A DNA stretch of 64,000 bases from Balamuthia mandrillaris. Taxonomy: Eukaryota > Discosea > Longamoebia > Balamuthiidae. The DNA lies in NCBI GenBank assembly GCA_031835245.1, contig JAVKOQ010000141.1, positions 5,001 through 69,000 on the forward strand, given 5' to 3'. This document shows positions 34,423 through 45,900 of this stretch, one piece after another. The notes beneath the pieces were generated by a model that saw nothing but the letters and a program-made list of their open reading frames with translations, ran no database searches and had not been told where the DNA came from. Made by a program: the position numbers and the translations under genes. Numbering within the stretch: position 1 is the stretch's first letter; the number at the start of each line of letters is the position of its first letter.

Positions 34423-37400
34423 ATGAAACCTACAAACTCGCCCGACTCTTTCTGGAAGTCAAAGTACAATGTACCTTTGCCAGGCACCATCAAACAGGTG
34501 AAAGGAGCCACGTTCGCCAGCTCAACTAAACAACAGGAAAGCAAGGACAGCAGCGGTGGGGGAAGTGGTGGTGGTGGTGGTGGTGGTGGTGGTGGAGGTC
34601 TTTCTGCCTTCTTCAACAGTCTGCGCACAAGCGGCATCGGAGGAGGAGGCAAATCCACCAATTCGGCCCTGTTGGACATCAGTGCTGCTTTTTCGGCCGA
34701 CACAGAAGACGACGACTTGGGAGAGGAGGATTACCTTCAAACTCATCAACAACCACAACAAAAAGGCAGAGGCAAGCAAACCACGAAAGCAAAGAAAGAC
34801 ATAGATGTAAAACAAGAGGAAAGGGAAGGGGGAAAAGGAGAGGAGGATGGCAGCCCTCCTCGCCGCCCTCCCAGGGGGCTAAACAGTAGAAAGGAAGAGC
34901 ATAAGCAGAGGCAGCAACAGGAGGAGAACGCAGAAAAAGGGAAAGAGGAGGAGGAGGAGAGTTTGGCTTTGGCTGCTGAGAACGCACAGCCACAGATACC
35001 TCCTAGCCAAGCCAACGCCTCCTCCTCCTCCTCGTCCCCGCAACTTGGCTCTGCCAAGCTTAAAAAGTTTGAGGCCTTGCTCGCCGAGCCTGTGGTGGAC
35101 CTTGGTACCTTTTCCCTTTTTGTTTTTATATTTTGTTTGTTGTAGAGGTGATGATAGTGGTGTTTCTGTTTGTCGATAGTTTGCTGATCTAGCGAACTAC
35201 AATGAATGGTTTATCGTGTATGATGCAGTTGCGTTGCGGAAAGCGAGTTGGTCAGGCATTCCTGCCTCTATGAGAGGACTCGTCTGGAAACTTTTACTGG
35301 TACTATTATCTTCCTTTCTTTTCGTTGGTAATGTGATGAGGATGTCATCATGGCAAGTAACTTCTTAAATTTATCCATATAAAAGGGATATCTTCCTAGC
35401 AACATGGATAGACGCGATAGCACTCTTCATCGGAAGAGACAGGTAAGTGAAATATCGTCTTTCTCCCATTTTCCCCAAAACACCACACACCTTCCATGGG
35501 CGGCTAGCTCCGAGTTTTCTCTGGCTCGATGACAGCTTTTGCTTTGTTGTCGGGCCAGGGGAGAACTATTTAAGCGCACGATTTCAGTCGTATTCCCACA
35601 TTCCCCACACATGTCACAAACCACACTACGAGAACCTACACAAGACTTACACTACATCGCCCCTGCCGAACTCATCGAACGCTGTGGCATCTCACACAGC
35701 GGCCTCGGCAAGTGGCACCAAGCGGGCAAGGTCGCAGCCCTTCGCACGCCGGGCGGCCACCGCCGCTATGCGGCAGAACACGTTAGATAGCTTCTTGGCT
35801 TCCCCGCCGACGCCGCGCCCGCTCAAAAGACCAAGGCCCTCTACTGCCGCACCTCTGACGAACGTATCCAACATCAGATTGAGAGTCTGCGGCAAGCCTA
35901 CCCAGACCACAAGGTTTACAGCGACACTGGGTCGGGCCTGACAGAACTGTCGAAGAGGTTGTGGTTGCCCACCGAGATCAGCTCTGTCGGGTCTCCTTCG
36001 AGCTCCTCGAGCTATAATGCTTATCTTCCGTAAACGTGGAACCCGTATCGTGGTGCACCATGCGCACGATGCGGAGGACGATTCCAGACCCGACCACGAG
36101 CTTGCTGAGGACTTCTTTACCCTCGCCGCCGACTTTGTCCGTGAACGACAGCGTCAAGGACGACATCCAGCACCACAAAGAGGCGGACCAAGCTCGTCAA
36201 CGAAGACGCAGTCGAGTGGGCAAGAAACGACTCGTAAGCGGAAACGACAACGGGACAGTGGCAGAGGAAGAGGAACTCAAGAAGACGGGAAGATACGACT
36301 CTATCCGAATAGGGAACAGTCTCAAATCCTCAATCGTTGGTTTGGCGGTGCGAGGAAGGTCTGGAACACCACCCTCCAAGAGCTGAAGAAGGAACAGATC
36401 GGGTGGAACCTGAAGGAGATGCAGAGCGTTTGCGTGGTTAAGCCGGCCCGTCACTCTTTCGACTACCTCGACGATGTGCCCTACAGCGTCCGTCCAAGGA
36501 TCCTTGGTCAGTACATCCGCTGGTGGGAGGGCTTCATCTATCCCGACCTGCTACATTCCAATCCAAGGAAAACAAGGAGGTCCTCTTCACCAAAACACCA
36601 CCGCCCGCTCTTCGATCCGCAGCCAGTTACTCACGAGGATGTGGAAGTGGACGAGAGAGGCCGGTTGAAGAGAACGTGCACCATACATAAGGACAAGCGA
36701 CAGCGATTCTGGTTGTGTGTGCCAATCCCCATCAAGCGCCATGAAAGGACCTCTGATAACCAAGGGGGTATCGTGGTATTGGATCCAGGGGTTCGCACCT
36801 TCTTGTGCGGCTACAGTCCTACGGAGGGAACGGTTCGGGAGTTTGGACGCAACGACGTTGGCCGCCTGTGGCGCCTTGGCAAGCACGCCGATGACCTGCA
36901 ATCCAAGATCGATAACAGCCCACTCAATCGACGCAAACGGATGACCCGAGTCCTGCTGAAGCTACGGAAACGGATCACGAACCTGGTCACCGAGTTTCAT
37001 CGCAAAACGGCACTCCTTCTTTGTCGGCACCACGACCACATCATCCTTCCCTCCTTTAGCACTAGGGGGATGACCGTCACGAGAGGGAACGGAGACGGAA
37101 GACCGGCAGAAAGACCGCCCGCATGCTGTACTCATGGGGACACTTCCGCTTTCGCGAGTGGTTGATGAATGTCTTCGCGTGACTCATCAACAGAGGGCCG
37201 ACAACCGACGCAACCGGATCTTCGAGTGTGGTTACGGGGACTGTGGGATACGACTGGATCGTGACGTAAATGGAGCGCGCAACATTCTTCTTCGGAACCT
37301 TGTTGCGTAGCGTTGCCCGATAGTGGCCAGGGGTGGGAACAATGGGGTGGGCGGGCGATTTATAAGCCTCATAGTCCTACCACTTGCGACCCCACTTCCT

Positions 37401-38545
37401 GCTAAAACATTCAATTTGTGAAAATACTCACTTTTGTGAATTTGAACCTATCAGGAGTACTATGACGCTGTTCCCAAATATTTTGACATTGCTGAAGAAG
37501 ATAAAACAGAATATGAACGAGCACTATTTCGGCAGGTCAGCAGTGTTGCTTTTCCCACCTTTTAAAGCTATTCAATGCTGACAACCTTCTTTATGTATTA
37601 CCATTGGTGGATGATACAGATACACATTGACATTCCTCGTACGCATCCCAACGTATCGCTCTTCCAGCAAGAAAAAGTACAACAGGTAGGTGTTGTTAGG
37701 ATATGGTGGTTCTGACTAGACGTACAGAGCTAACAAGTTGGACTATGGACAGTGCATAGAGCGGATACTTTACATTTGGGCGATTCGGCATCCTGCAACA
37801 GGCTATGTGCAGGGTATCAACGACCTCGCCACCCCCTTCTTTGTAGTTTTTTTGTCCACAGCCACCGGTTTGTTGCTCCTTGCTTTTTAAAATGGTGAGA
37901 ATGGAGAGAAAAAAAACTATTGGATACTCACACTTTTGTCATGAGTAGGCGAGGATTGGCAAACGTGCGATGTTTCGAAGGTGCCCACCGAAGTTTTGGA
38001 TGCTGTTGAAGCAGATTCCTACTGGTGCCTTTATGCACTGCTTGACGGTATTCAAGACCAATACACCACCTCTCAACCTGGAATACAGCACATGATTTAC
38101 AAACTTAAAGAGTTGATTCGCCGCATAGATAGTACTACTATTCCTCCTTTTGTGTTGTTTGTTTTGACCCACCATCTCATGTACTACGACTGTAGCACCT
38201 CTGGATTTGCATCTGGAGCAACAGGAAGTACAGTTTATTCAGTTCGCCTTTCGGTGGATGAACTGTTTGCTTATGCGAGAAGTCCCACTGCCGCTGGTCA
38301 TTCGGATGTGGGATACTTACCTGGCGGAAGCAGATGGCTTCAGCATCTTTCACGTTTACGTTTGCGCCTCGTTCTTGACCATGTGGTCGGATCAGCTGCA
38401 GAGCCGCGACTTTTCAGGCATCATGCTTTTCTTCCAACACCTACCAACCAGCCAATGGAGTGTCAGTGACATCGAGATGTTGCTCTCTCAGGCCTTCATG
38501 CTAAAGACCTTGTACCATGACTCCCAAGCTCACCTCAAGCCGTGA
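34423..38545 (+). CDS. TBC1D22: TBC1D22-family Rab GTPase-activating protein
   Basis: Rab-GAP acting at the Golgi/endomembrane. Exons: 34423-35103, 35229-35299, 35386-35442, 37455-37534, 37620-37685, 37753-37867, about 37949-38136, and 38200-38545. The start FWKSKYNVPLPGTIKQVKGA matches animal TBC1D22. Low-complexity Gly, Glu and Ser runs follow, then KKFEALLAEPVVDL. The TBC domain begins LRKASWSGIPASMRGLVWKLL. It has both GAP fingers: Arg in IHIDIPRTHPN and Gln in GYVQGINDLATPFF. It ends with QFAFRWMNCLLMREVPLPL and WDTYLAEADGFSIFHVY. Intron 3 (35443-37454) is 2,012 nt, far longer than its ~60-125-nt neighbours, because it holds a decayed IS607 element in the same orientation. The gene itself looks intact. 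Confidence 0.93.
35611..36200 (+). pseudogene. tnpA: IS607-type serine recombinase TnpA remnant
   Basis: From ATG 35611 a MerR-like helix-turn-helix domain is intact (IAPAELIERCGISHSGLGKWHQAGKV ... RTPGGHRRY, shown abridged), but a TAG at 35788 ends the frame. Resolvase-type segments continue in other frames: ALYCRTSDERIQHQIESL with the expected active-site Ser, YSDTGSGL, VVVAHRDQLCRVSFELLEL, then FRKRGTRIVVH and HELAEDFFTLAADF. The segment normally found between SGL and VVVAH (about 17 residues) is missing. At least one stop, one deletion and one or two frameshifts therefore separate it from a working gene. A TATA-like 'ctatttaag' lies about 45 bp upstream of the ATG. Confidence 0.82.
36280..37310 (+). 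pseudogene. TnpB/Fanzor2-type RNA-guided nuclease remnant
   Basis: A long frame starts with the family N-terminal motif KIRLYPNREQSQILNRWFGG (from about 36284). It runs through WLCVPIPI, the RuvC-I motif VVLDPGVRTFLCGYSP with its Asp, GRNDVGRLWRLG and ILPSFSTRGM, the RuvC-II position. The Glu of bacterial TnpB RuvC-II is not at this position (ILPSFS), in line with the rearranged RuvC-II of Fanzors. A frameshift near 37085 moves to KTARMLYSWGHFRFREWLM. A stop and deletion follow, then FECGYGDCG and the RuvC-III motif DRDVNGARNILLRN, ending TAG 37308-37310. The first zinc-knuckle CxxC is missing. Overall the nuclease is inactive as read, but decay looks modest. Confidence 0.85.
37311..37410 (+). 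ncRNA. Possible guide-RNA-like structured end of the IS607 element
   Basis: Immediately after the RuvC-III coding remnant is a GC-rich ~90-bp stretch with short complementary blocks: AGTGG with CCACT and TGGGGT with ACCCCA, in interleaved order that would permit a pseudoknot. TnpB and Fanzor elements carry their guide RNA at the 3' end overlapping or following the nuclease gene, so this is where it would be. The call rests on position and a few base pairs only. Confidence 0.25.
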
Positions 38546-38806
38546 TATTGTGGGCTTCTGCTCTCCTTCCCTCCAAGCTGCCTGCTGATATGAAGTGTTG
38601 CAAGATGGAAGCTTGAAGCTTTTCTTGATCGCCTGCCATTATATTAAACTTGCAACTTTTGCAGATCTTGCGTGAATGATGCACCTTAGTGGGTGTATTT
38701 ACGGGCGGGTTGTTCGCCCCCAGAGCGAGGAGGATGCTCCTGGCCATGCATGCAAGGTATCAAAAATATTTTAGCTTTATTTGTGATCTTATTGGCCAAC
38801 CGGGGG
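38546..38806. terminator. Convergent 3' region, TBC1D22 / RhoGEF
   Basis: These 261 bp separate converging stop codons. They hold an AT-rich segment (38757-38790) suitable for polyadenylation signals, and no gene. Confidence 0.45.
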
Positions 38807-39999
38807 CTAACTGTGCGTCGACGCACGAGCAGACAACGAGTGCTGGCGCACAACAGGTGCTGCTGTTGTGGGGAAGGGAGGAGTGGAGGAAGGGGTTAGC
38901 GTGTTGTAGTTTTTTAGGTTAGTCTTAGTGTTGTTGTCAGCTGGTGGCGTTCGGGGTTGTGGTTGGTTCAGTTTAGCAATCGTAGATGCAATAGCGCTGG
39001 TCCCGGTAGCAGTGGGGCTTGCTGGGCCTTCAGCGTCTTTGCGCTGGGGTGGTGCTGGGAGAGGACGATTTATCCGACGAGGCTGTAGTTCCGGGGATGG
39101 TCGTTGACGCACCGAATCCTGCTGCTGCTGCAATTGCTGCTGAGGTTGTGATAGGGGCATCGCTACAGTTGGTTGGATGGCTTCGGAACTCTGGGAACGA
39201 GGGCGTAAAGCGGAGTTGCCTCCCTCCGTACCATGAGGGCTTAACAAAGCATTGTTTTTATTGTCAATCCTATTGCTTTTGTTAGGAGATACTAGGCTTG
39301 GTGTGCGCTGTGATGGTGTCGATGATGGAGAACCAGCACCATTTCCAGGGTGAAGCGTTCTCAAGCGAACTTGTGGCGGTTGCGGTCGTGGTTGTGTCGC
39401 TGGTGGTAAGTGTTTTAGGAGTGGTGATTGGGTGTTGTGCTGATTAACAGTGACGCAGGAGGGGGTGGGAACGGGTGAACTATGGGAGGTAGCGCTGTCA
39501 GGAGAGTCCCAAGGGGAAGGACTTTTACGGGGGCGGAATGTTCGCGGAGGAACCTTGGGGCTCACTTTCTTCAGGCCAGGATGCGATGCAGTACCAAATT
39601 GGGTGCTGTGGGCAGCATCACCGCTGGCGGCAAGGGGTTTTGGCCTCATGGTGGCCGAGTACTGATATGAAGGCCTTGATGGCAGTGGTTGCGAAGAAGA
39701 GGCAAAGCGTGATGGACGTAGTGCCTCTCCGGATGGTGTGGTTTGGATCGGAGTATTGCTCTTGTTTGTAGCCGCAAGAGAGCCAGCATTGGCAGGAATG
39801 GGAAGAGTGGGCATCGAACTGAAATGACCAAACGGACCTGGCCGGGGCCTTCCTCCCGAAGAGGATGCTGTGTTATTGGTAGCGTTGTTGTGGATGATGC
39901 CTTCTTTCTGGAGCGGTTGCTCCAGCTTGTTATTATTTTGAACAGGCCGAGGAGCAGAACTGTTGATGTTGTTGCTAATGTTGGGGCCTGATGTTGGGG

Positions 40000-40072
<73 letters not shown>

Positions 40073-42423
40073 CTTGTTGTTGTTCTTGTTGGGAACTGCG
40101 TTAAGTTCAAATGGCGAGGGAGCAGAAACACAAGTGGAGCCATTTTCACTAGCAGGTAGCTGCTGAGGTAGGACAGCCTTGGTCACTGGCACCAAGTTCG
40201 TGGCCACTAACCATTCCCCAGGGGAGAGGCTGGCCAACTCCTTAAAGTGTGCCTCCAATGCCGACGAAGTTCCCTTCTTCTTCCGGCCGCGCCTTGAGCT
40301 GCCTCCACCACCAGTATTGCCTCCAATTATGCTCTCGATAATGGCAGGAGTTATGGTAGGGGTATTCTCCCCCAAGGGGGCTGTATGCTGGTTGTCTTGA
40401 TCTCCAGTAACATCGATGCCGCTTGCATCCGTTTCAGAGGTATGGGTTCGAGGCGACGATCCGTCCGACTTCTTTTTGCTGGGTTGGCTGCTATTGCGTC
40501 CCCATTTTTTCTTGATTCTTGCAGAGGAACTTTTTGATGATTTGTTTTGAGAGGATTCCTCGGCTGCGGTTGGAAGAGGAGGTGAGCCTGATGAGGGAGA
40601 GACGGTGATAAGCTGCCTTCCGTCAGACTTTTTGGTGGTGCGCCCCCGGAGCGTCATGAACGAATTGGCTTGTGGCGATTGATAAAGTTGTGTTTGTTGA
40701 GATTTTCGGATGAGTTGCGCTGCTGGAGAGGCCAACAAGGCTTGCACCTCTTCAGATAGTGGGGAGGAATCCTCTTCCTCAGCCTCTTCATCCTCTTCTT
40801 CGCGGCAACCATCCAAATAAGCTCCTATGTGTATGGACTTAGCTCGGCTCACGTCTTTGGAAAATAACTTCCACAGTCCTTTGGGATTGTTCACTTTCAC
40901 CGAGCTGCGGTGTGCTGTTATTTAACGTGTGGTCAGTAGGAATGTCCAATGCAAACAGAGTGGCGTTGCAGGTCCCATTGTCAACAAACACACGTCTGTT
41001 GAACAAGTGTACTAACCTTTATATTGTGGATTGCTTTCTAAGTATTGGTCCAGCGCCTGGTGAATGGCTTGTATCCAGTCCTCTTTTTCTTCGTTTGTCT
41101 TGGTGAAGATAGTATAGGTTTTTGTTATCGATACTATTTGAAAGGCATTTTTTAACTCGTCGGTGTCCTGCAAGTTTCGGATCCACATCATGGGAAGGGG
41201 CACCAGCCCTTTGTAGTTTAGTTGAGAGAAAGATTTGAGGCTGCGATGAGAGTATACAATTATATCGGAGAAGAGGAAAAGCGTGCAGTTGACCACCCAA
41301 CGTGATGTCACCTTCAAGACCACTCCTTCTTTCAACAACGATCTATGCGTGGCCGTTAGATTCTGATGGCATTCCAGACGATGAGCGTTAGCCAACACAA
41401 CTGGGTGTGAACAGGAGAGGATCCATACCGGACATCCAGTTAGCCGTTTTTGTACTTCGTACACTCTATTCTTGTTCTCAATGACTTTGAGATTCTGATC
41501 AATGCGCTCCGCAACTTCTCGCATCAACTCAGCAGCCTTGCAGATATTATCAAAGTCGGGGTGGTCTCTTTCCGTATGGTCAGCCAGGGTTTGTAACAGC
41601 AGCTGATACCTGTAGAGGTAATGCAGTTTATCAAACCCGTAAGATGTTAAAACGAGACGATGCACCTAAAAGGGAATTGGAGAGGTGTTACCTGGGTAGT
41701 CTTTGGACCGGTAATATGAGTCTAGACATTAGTGTTAAGCTTCTGCATTCTGGTATTTGGTGTTGTTCCTTTTTTGAAAGTAATCCCCGTTAGTAACAAC
41801 ATTGCTCACCCAACAAGCATATTTTGAAGTTCAGGCATGAGCGAAAACCAACTGTACCTGCAAGAATTGTTGGAACCCCTCGTTGTTTTGTTCCAACGCT
41901 TCTAAAGTCTCCACCGCTGTATCGTAATTACCGTAGTAAAGATCATACATTTTGAGGAATGGCGTCTGAGAAAAAAAGTGAAGCCGTCAGAAAAGTGCAA
42001 AAGAGAAACAGAAGCAAGAGCTTACCAAGTTCAAGAAAACATCCGCGATTCTTCGAGTCTCCGACCAGTGCCTCACCCTCTCCTCCAGAGCCCAGAGCAA
42101 CTCTGAATTGATGCTCAGCAGCTGTTCTGAATTTGAGAAAAGCTTTTGTATATCTTCCGCCTTGACTAACCCCGTCATCTTCAATGGGTACAGATAAAAC
42201 TAAAACACAGAGGGAGCCACAGAGAGAGAGAGAGAGAGAGAGAGAGATTAGGTTTAGAAAATCTTGTAAACTCTCAAGTGAGGTGGCTAACCTCCACTAA
42301 TACAGTAAGATGGGTTACATAAATCCTCTCCGAGGCAAGTATTTCTTCGACAATCTCTGTTCTTCGGGCATGTTGGTTGTCTTTTGTCTTGTCCTTCCCT
42401 CCGACAGCTCCCGTGCTCAACAT
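38807..42423 (-). CDS. Rho guanine-nucleotide exchange factor (DH-PH) with long disordered tail
   Basis: Activates Rho-family GTPases. The first certain ATG is at 42423. The DH domain is spread over several exons: RRTEIVEEILASERIYVTHL (42423-42292), KMTGLVKAEDIQKLFSN (42199-42026), FLKMYDLYYGNYDTA, a short PELQNMLV exon, LILPVQRLPR, and YQLLLQTLADHT. The PH domain (VLKVTSRWVVNCTLFLFSDIIVY, abridged) ends with the expected Trp in KEDWIQAIHQAL. The last exon (about 40905-38807, ~700 residues) is low-complexity, with a poly-Asn run and many Pro/Ser-rich PxxP stretches, typical of SH3-binding tails. An additional 5' coding exon up to about 42780 is possible (LLAELLHRVDKAIFFFED...) but needs one base added to a C10 run. 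Confidence 0.9.
40000..40090. repeat. (GTT)n trinucleotide repeat encoding poly-Asn
   Basis: About 28 GTT units on the plus strand with two CTT interruptions, inside the last RhoGEF exon. In the sense of that gene they are AAC codons and produce a run of Asn with two Lys. Confidence 0.95.
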
Positions 42424-42900
42424 GACGGTCGTTTAGTTTGCTTTGTTTGATATGAGCAGGGTGCAGAACCTCATGTAGCCCAAAAAACTTACAATGACTT
42501 GTTGCGGGCAGCTGTGCAGCGCATATCCCCTGCCTTGCAAATATACTATCTTCGAAGAAAAATATGGCCTTGTCTACGCGATGCAGTAATTCGGCCAACA
42601 AGGTGATGCACCTGGGAGAGCTTTGTGGGGGAAAGGGGGGGGGGTATTGGTGGTAGGGTTTGGTGGCTCTATTGGTTGGTGCTCTTCGGTGGAGGGTGTT
42701 CGGGACGGTTGCTTGTTTGGCGAAACGTCACTTGAGGGGCACTGCTGTTTACGCGGGGGTCCATTTTCGGGTCGACACAAGCAGAAGGGATAAAGGCCCC
42801 AGAAGGTCCTGCCACGGCTGTAGTGTGGTTAGTTTCCTTCCTGTATTATTTCGTACAACCCCAGTAGTTTCCTTCCTTTATTGGTTGTGTTTGAACTAAT
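42424..42900. promoter_or_regulatory. Intergenic / possible 5' exon of the RhoGEF gene
   Basis: These 477 bp lie between the RNB-nuclease stop (42901) and the first certain RhoGEF ATG, both on the minus strand. Two minus-strand stretches look coding: a Pro-rich one at 42640-42770 (PNKQPSRTPSTEEHQPIEPP) and a following one at 42500-42610 (LLAELLHRVDKAIFFF). They are in frames that differ by one base at a C10 homopolymer (42637-42646). A donor (gtaagt) at about 42492 and an acceptor before CTGTCGG would join the second stretch in frame to the DH exon. Confidence 0.4.
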
Positions 42901-45900
42901 TTAATGCAGGCGCTGGTTGCGGGTAATTGGCACCAACGATAGATGATCTTGCCCGACATCAAGCGTTGAAATGCCCAGAGTGAGCTACAGAAAAACGGCA
43001 AGTGAGTGAGCACCAAATCCCGGTTTTTTTAATTGAAAAAAAAAACGCAAGCGCATACCTTGTCTCCAGGTTGGACATTATTTCTCGGAGCATCAATGAT
43101 GGTCACCCAATTTAACTCTTGCAAGAGGACAGTTGCTCTTGTGGGGGCTAGGTGGTTGCCACCAGCCACAACTGGAGTGCATTGAAGAACGAGCGCTTGG
43201 AATGCAGTACCTTTGGGAAGCGAGGCCAAATACTGAAGCATTGCTTGCCTTTGTGCTGTTGCTTCAACTTCGCGTTTTTCCTAATGGCGGAGTACAAAAT
43301 AATATTAAGGTGATGGATATCAGTGAAGTATAACCAGGCGAGCAAGGTAGGCTGAATACGAACCTGGGCTTTCTGCTCTAGGCTCTGGATGAGGTGTACC
43401 AACTGCCACTCAGCAAAGGGCAACGTAGTTCTGGCCAAAGCGGCTTTAATTTGATAATGGGCCAAGAGGTCGCTGTACCGCCGAAGGGGAGATGATACTT
43501 GGGCATAGGCAGAGAGGCCTAGAGAGTAATGAGGCTGTGGGTAGGGCACGGAGGTAGAAGGGCGCAGGAATGACCTGATTTTCCAAGACCTCAATGGTTC
43601 GCTGTCCTCAGAACGTTGAATGTATTCAGTAAACTCCTCATGCTTGAATGGCGGCTCTTGTGCGCGGAAGGGTATGGAGATTTGGCGATTGCGAGCAAAC
43701 GTGGCTGCTACTTCCCCAGACAAAATCATCATCTCCTCTACAAGTATGTTGCTAAAACTGTTTGAGTTGGTCTTGAAAACTTGGACTTGGCCATCTGGAG
43801 CTTTTCGTGCTTGAACCTTTGGCACGATTACTAACTGGGCGCCTTTCGCCACTCTGCCTTGTCGTCGTAGGGTCGCTATGTCGTTCAATCGTTGTAATTT
43901 CTGATCCAAAATAAAAACATTGAGGTCAAAGGTTTGCAATGCGACAGCAAGAGGTTAGCTCATGCAATTTACGGAATATATTCTCAACAAGGACAAAGAG
44001 GTCACGTACAGAATAGGCCGAAAAACGCCCCGAAAGAAGCATGTCACATTTGTCATAGTCTAACGCGTGGATATCACGAGGTAGAATAGAAGGAGATATC
44101 ACGTGCCGCAATATTTTGCCAGTTTCTGGACAGAGCTTTGCTGCAAAGGTAAGGGCATAGTTTTGTTCTTCCGCCTGATTTCTGGGTCTGAGGCTTGCCT
44201 GTGAGACCATTGCAGGCGGGAGCATGGGAATAAGCTGCGAGGGAAGATATATTGTGTTTCCTCGTCTAAGCGCTTCCTCATCAATCACGCTATGGGGTGT
44301 TATCCACTTACTTGGATCAGCTATATGGACAAACACCCATTCCGCTCCGGTACTATCCTCCGCTATACTGAAGGCATCATCAATTTCAGTTGCGTCAAAG
44401 TTGTCCACCGCAAATACTTGATGGTCACGCAGATCCCACCTTCATTCCCACATACAACATTAGCAACAGTTATGAATGCACAAACAAAACAAAAACAATA
44501 CAAACAAATTCAGACATTGACTGAAAGGCTTTTCAAAAAAAAAAAAACCGTCATCGCGTACCTTTCCAATTCTGAGGGAGGGTTGATAAGCAACCGCTGA
44601 GCCTCCTCTTCGAGGTGCTGATCAAACTGCTCCGGAAGGCCAACAGCACTGATTTGACTTAAGTCTGTGGAGTTGGCAGTAGGTGGTACTGCTTCCAGTA
44701 TCGCTCTAGCCTTATCCGGTGGTACCTGTATGCCTAAAGCTGCCAAGGCCACCACAGCATCTGGATAGGAGGTAGCACTATCATCCTCCTCCTCCTCCAC
44801 AGAGCTGCAAAGACGAGTGAAAAGAACAGTCAGCAAACACAGGGGCAAGTGCACAGAACGAAGTTACTCACTCGATCAATGCTTGAATTTGCATATGATC
44901 TTGCTTCGACAACCGCCACGAGGATTCGGGTTTTTGTTGCATGGCTTGCCAATTGGTTTGTAACGCTGGAGGAAGCTTGGAGACAGCAGGTAACTGCAGC
45001 TTGAGCTGCACTTGCAATGTCTTGCGCAACCTGCACAAAAACTCCCACTGGGAGGTCTGCTCTTCGGCGGATTCAGCCTGACTTAGCGACTGGCGTGAGG
45101 TCACCAAATGTTCTTCTCGACAAGCAAACAGTCTACCACGCGGCCGGAAGTACAGCGACTCCTGCTGCAGCATACAGTGGACTGCATATATCTATTGTAT
45201 TAATAAGCGTCATTGGAGACACCAAAATTGTGCATTCGAACAATGAGTCAACAACAGAATAGAAGAGAGAAAGCAGAGAGAAGCGAAGCGAGAAGCGAGA
45301 AGCGAGAACAACAACAACATAAGACAACAAGAACAACAACAAGAACAACAACAAGGACAGATCGTACTTCCAGTGGAGCTGGTTCGCGGCTTTTGCCATG
45401 CAGGAAAAGGTGAGCAGCGGCCTGGCGAGCGGAAAACGGTTCGTTCTGGAATTTAGGAAGCATAGCAAGCCACAAGGAGCGAGGTGCCTCCTGGCTCAGC
45501 AACTTGGCCAACAGGCGTTGGCTTTCCTCTTTAATTGCAGCGAGCAGCATGTCTGGTTCTTCGTTCTTCAAAGCAACCTTCAGCTCCCTTGCCAATTTGA
45601 GGGGAATGGAGGGCGAAACGAAACTGATGCTCTCTTCCATGACGTTTTTTTGAGAGCCCATATGGTCCATCACTACCCACACATGTTTGTCTGCTCTTCT
45701 GCGGGCAAGCAGCAGCCTTTCAACGGCGAGGCCTAGCTTCCTTTGACCCCTTTCCTTGTACTCCACAAATGTAGGAAAGGTGAGTCGCGGAGCTTTTGTG
45801 GCGTCTCCACCATGCTGCTCCTCTTTTTCGTAGTGCTGTTGTGTTGGGGGAAGTTTCGTCCTGCTGCTAACAGTGGCGTAGCAGCGTGTGCCAAGAGCAC

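Larger units (their letters stand above)
35460..37400 (+). mobile_element. Decayed IS607-family element (TnpA + TnpB/Fanzor2) in a TBC1D22 intron
   Basis: A GC-richer island within the 2-kb intron carries a remnant serine recombinase followed by a remnant TnpB/Fanzor-type nuclease. That is the gene order and orientation of IS607 elements. Such elements are known from prokaryotes, giant viruses and some protists, including Acanthamoeba. Outer limits are estimates: IS607 elements lack terminal inverted repeats and make no long target duplication, so the ends cannot be read from one copy. Coding remnants run from 35611 to 37310. The intron's own splice sites (gtaagt at 35443, tatcag ending at 37454) are intact, so the insertion should be removed by splicing. 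Confidence 0.85.

Noticed and set aside
36017-36280. Reading the recombinase C-terminus and the TnpB start as one fused protein
   Set aside because: The shared open frame is accidental: family alignments place the two proteins as separate genes and the joining region matches neither.
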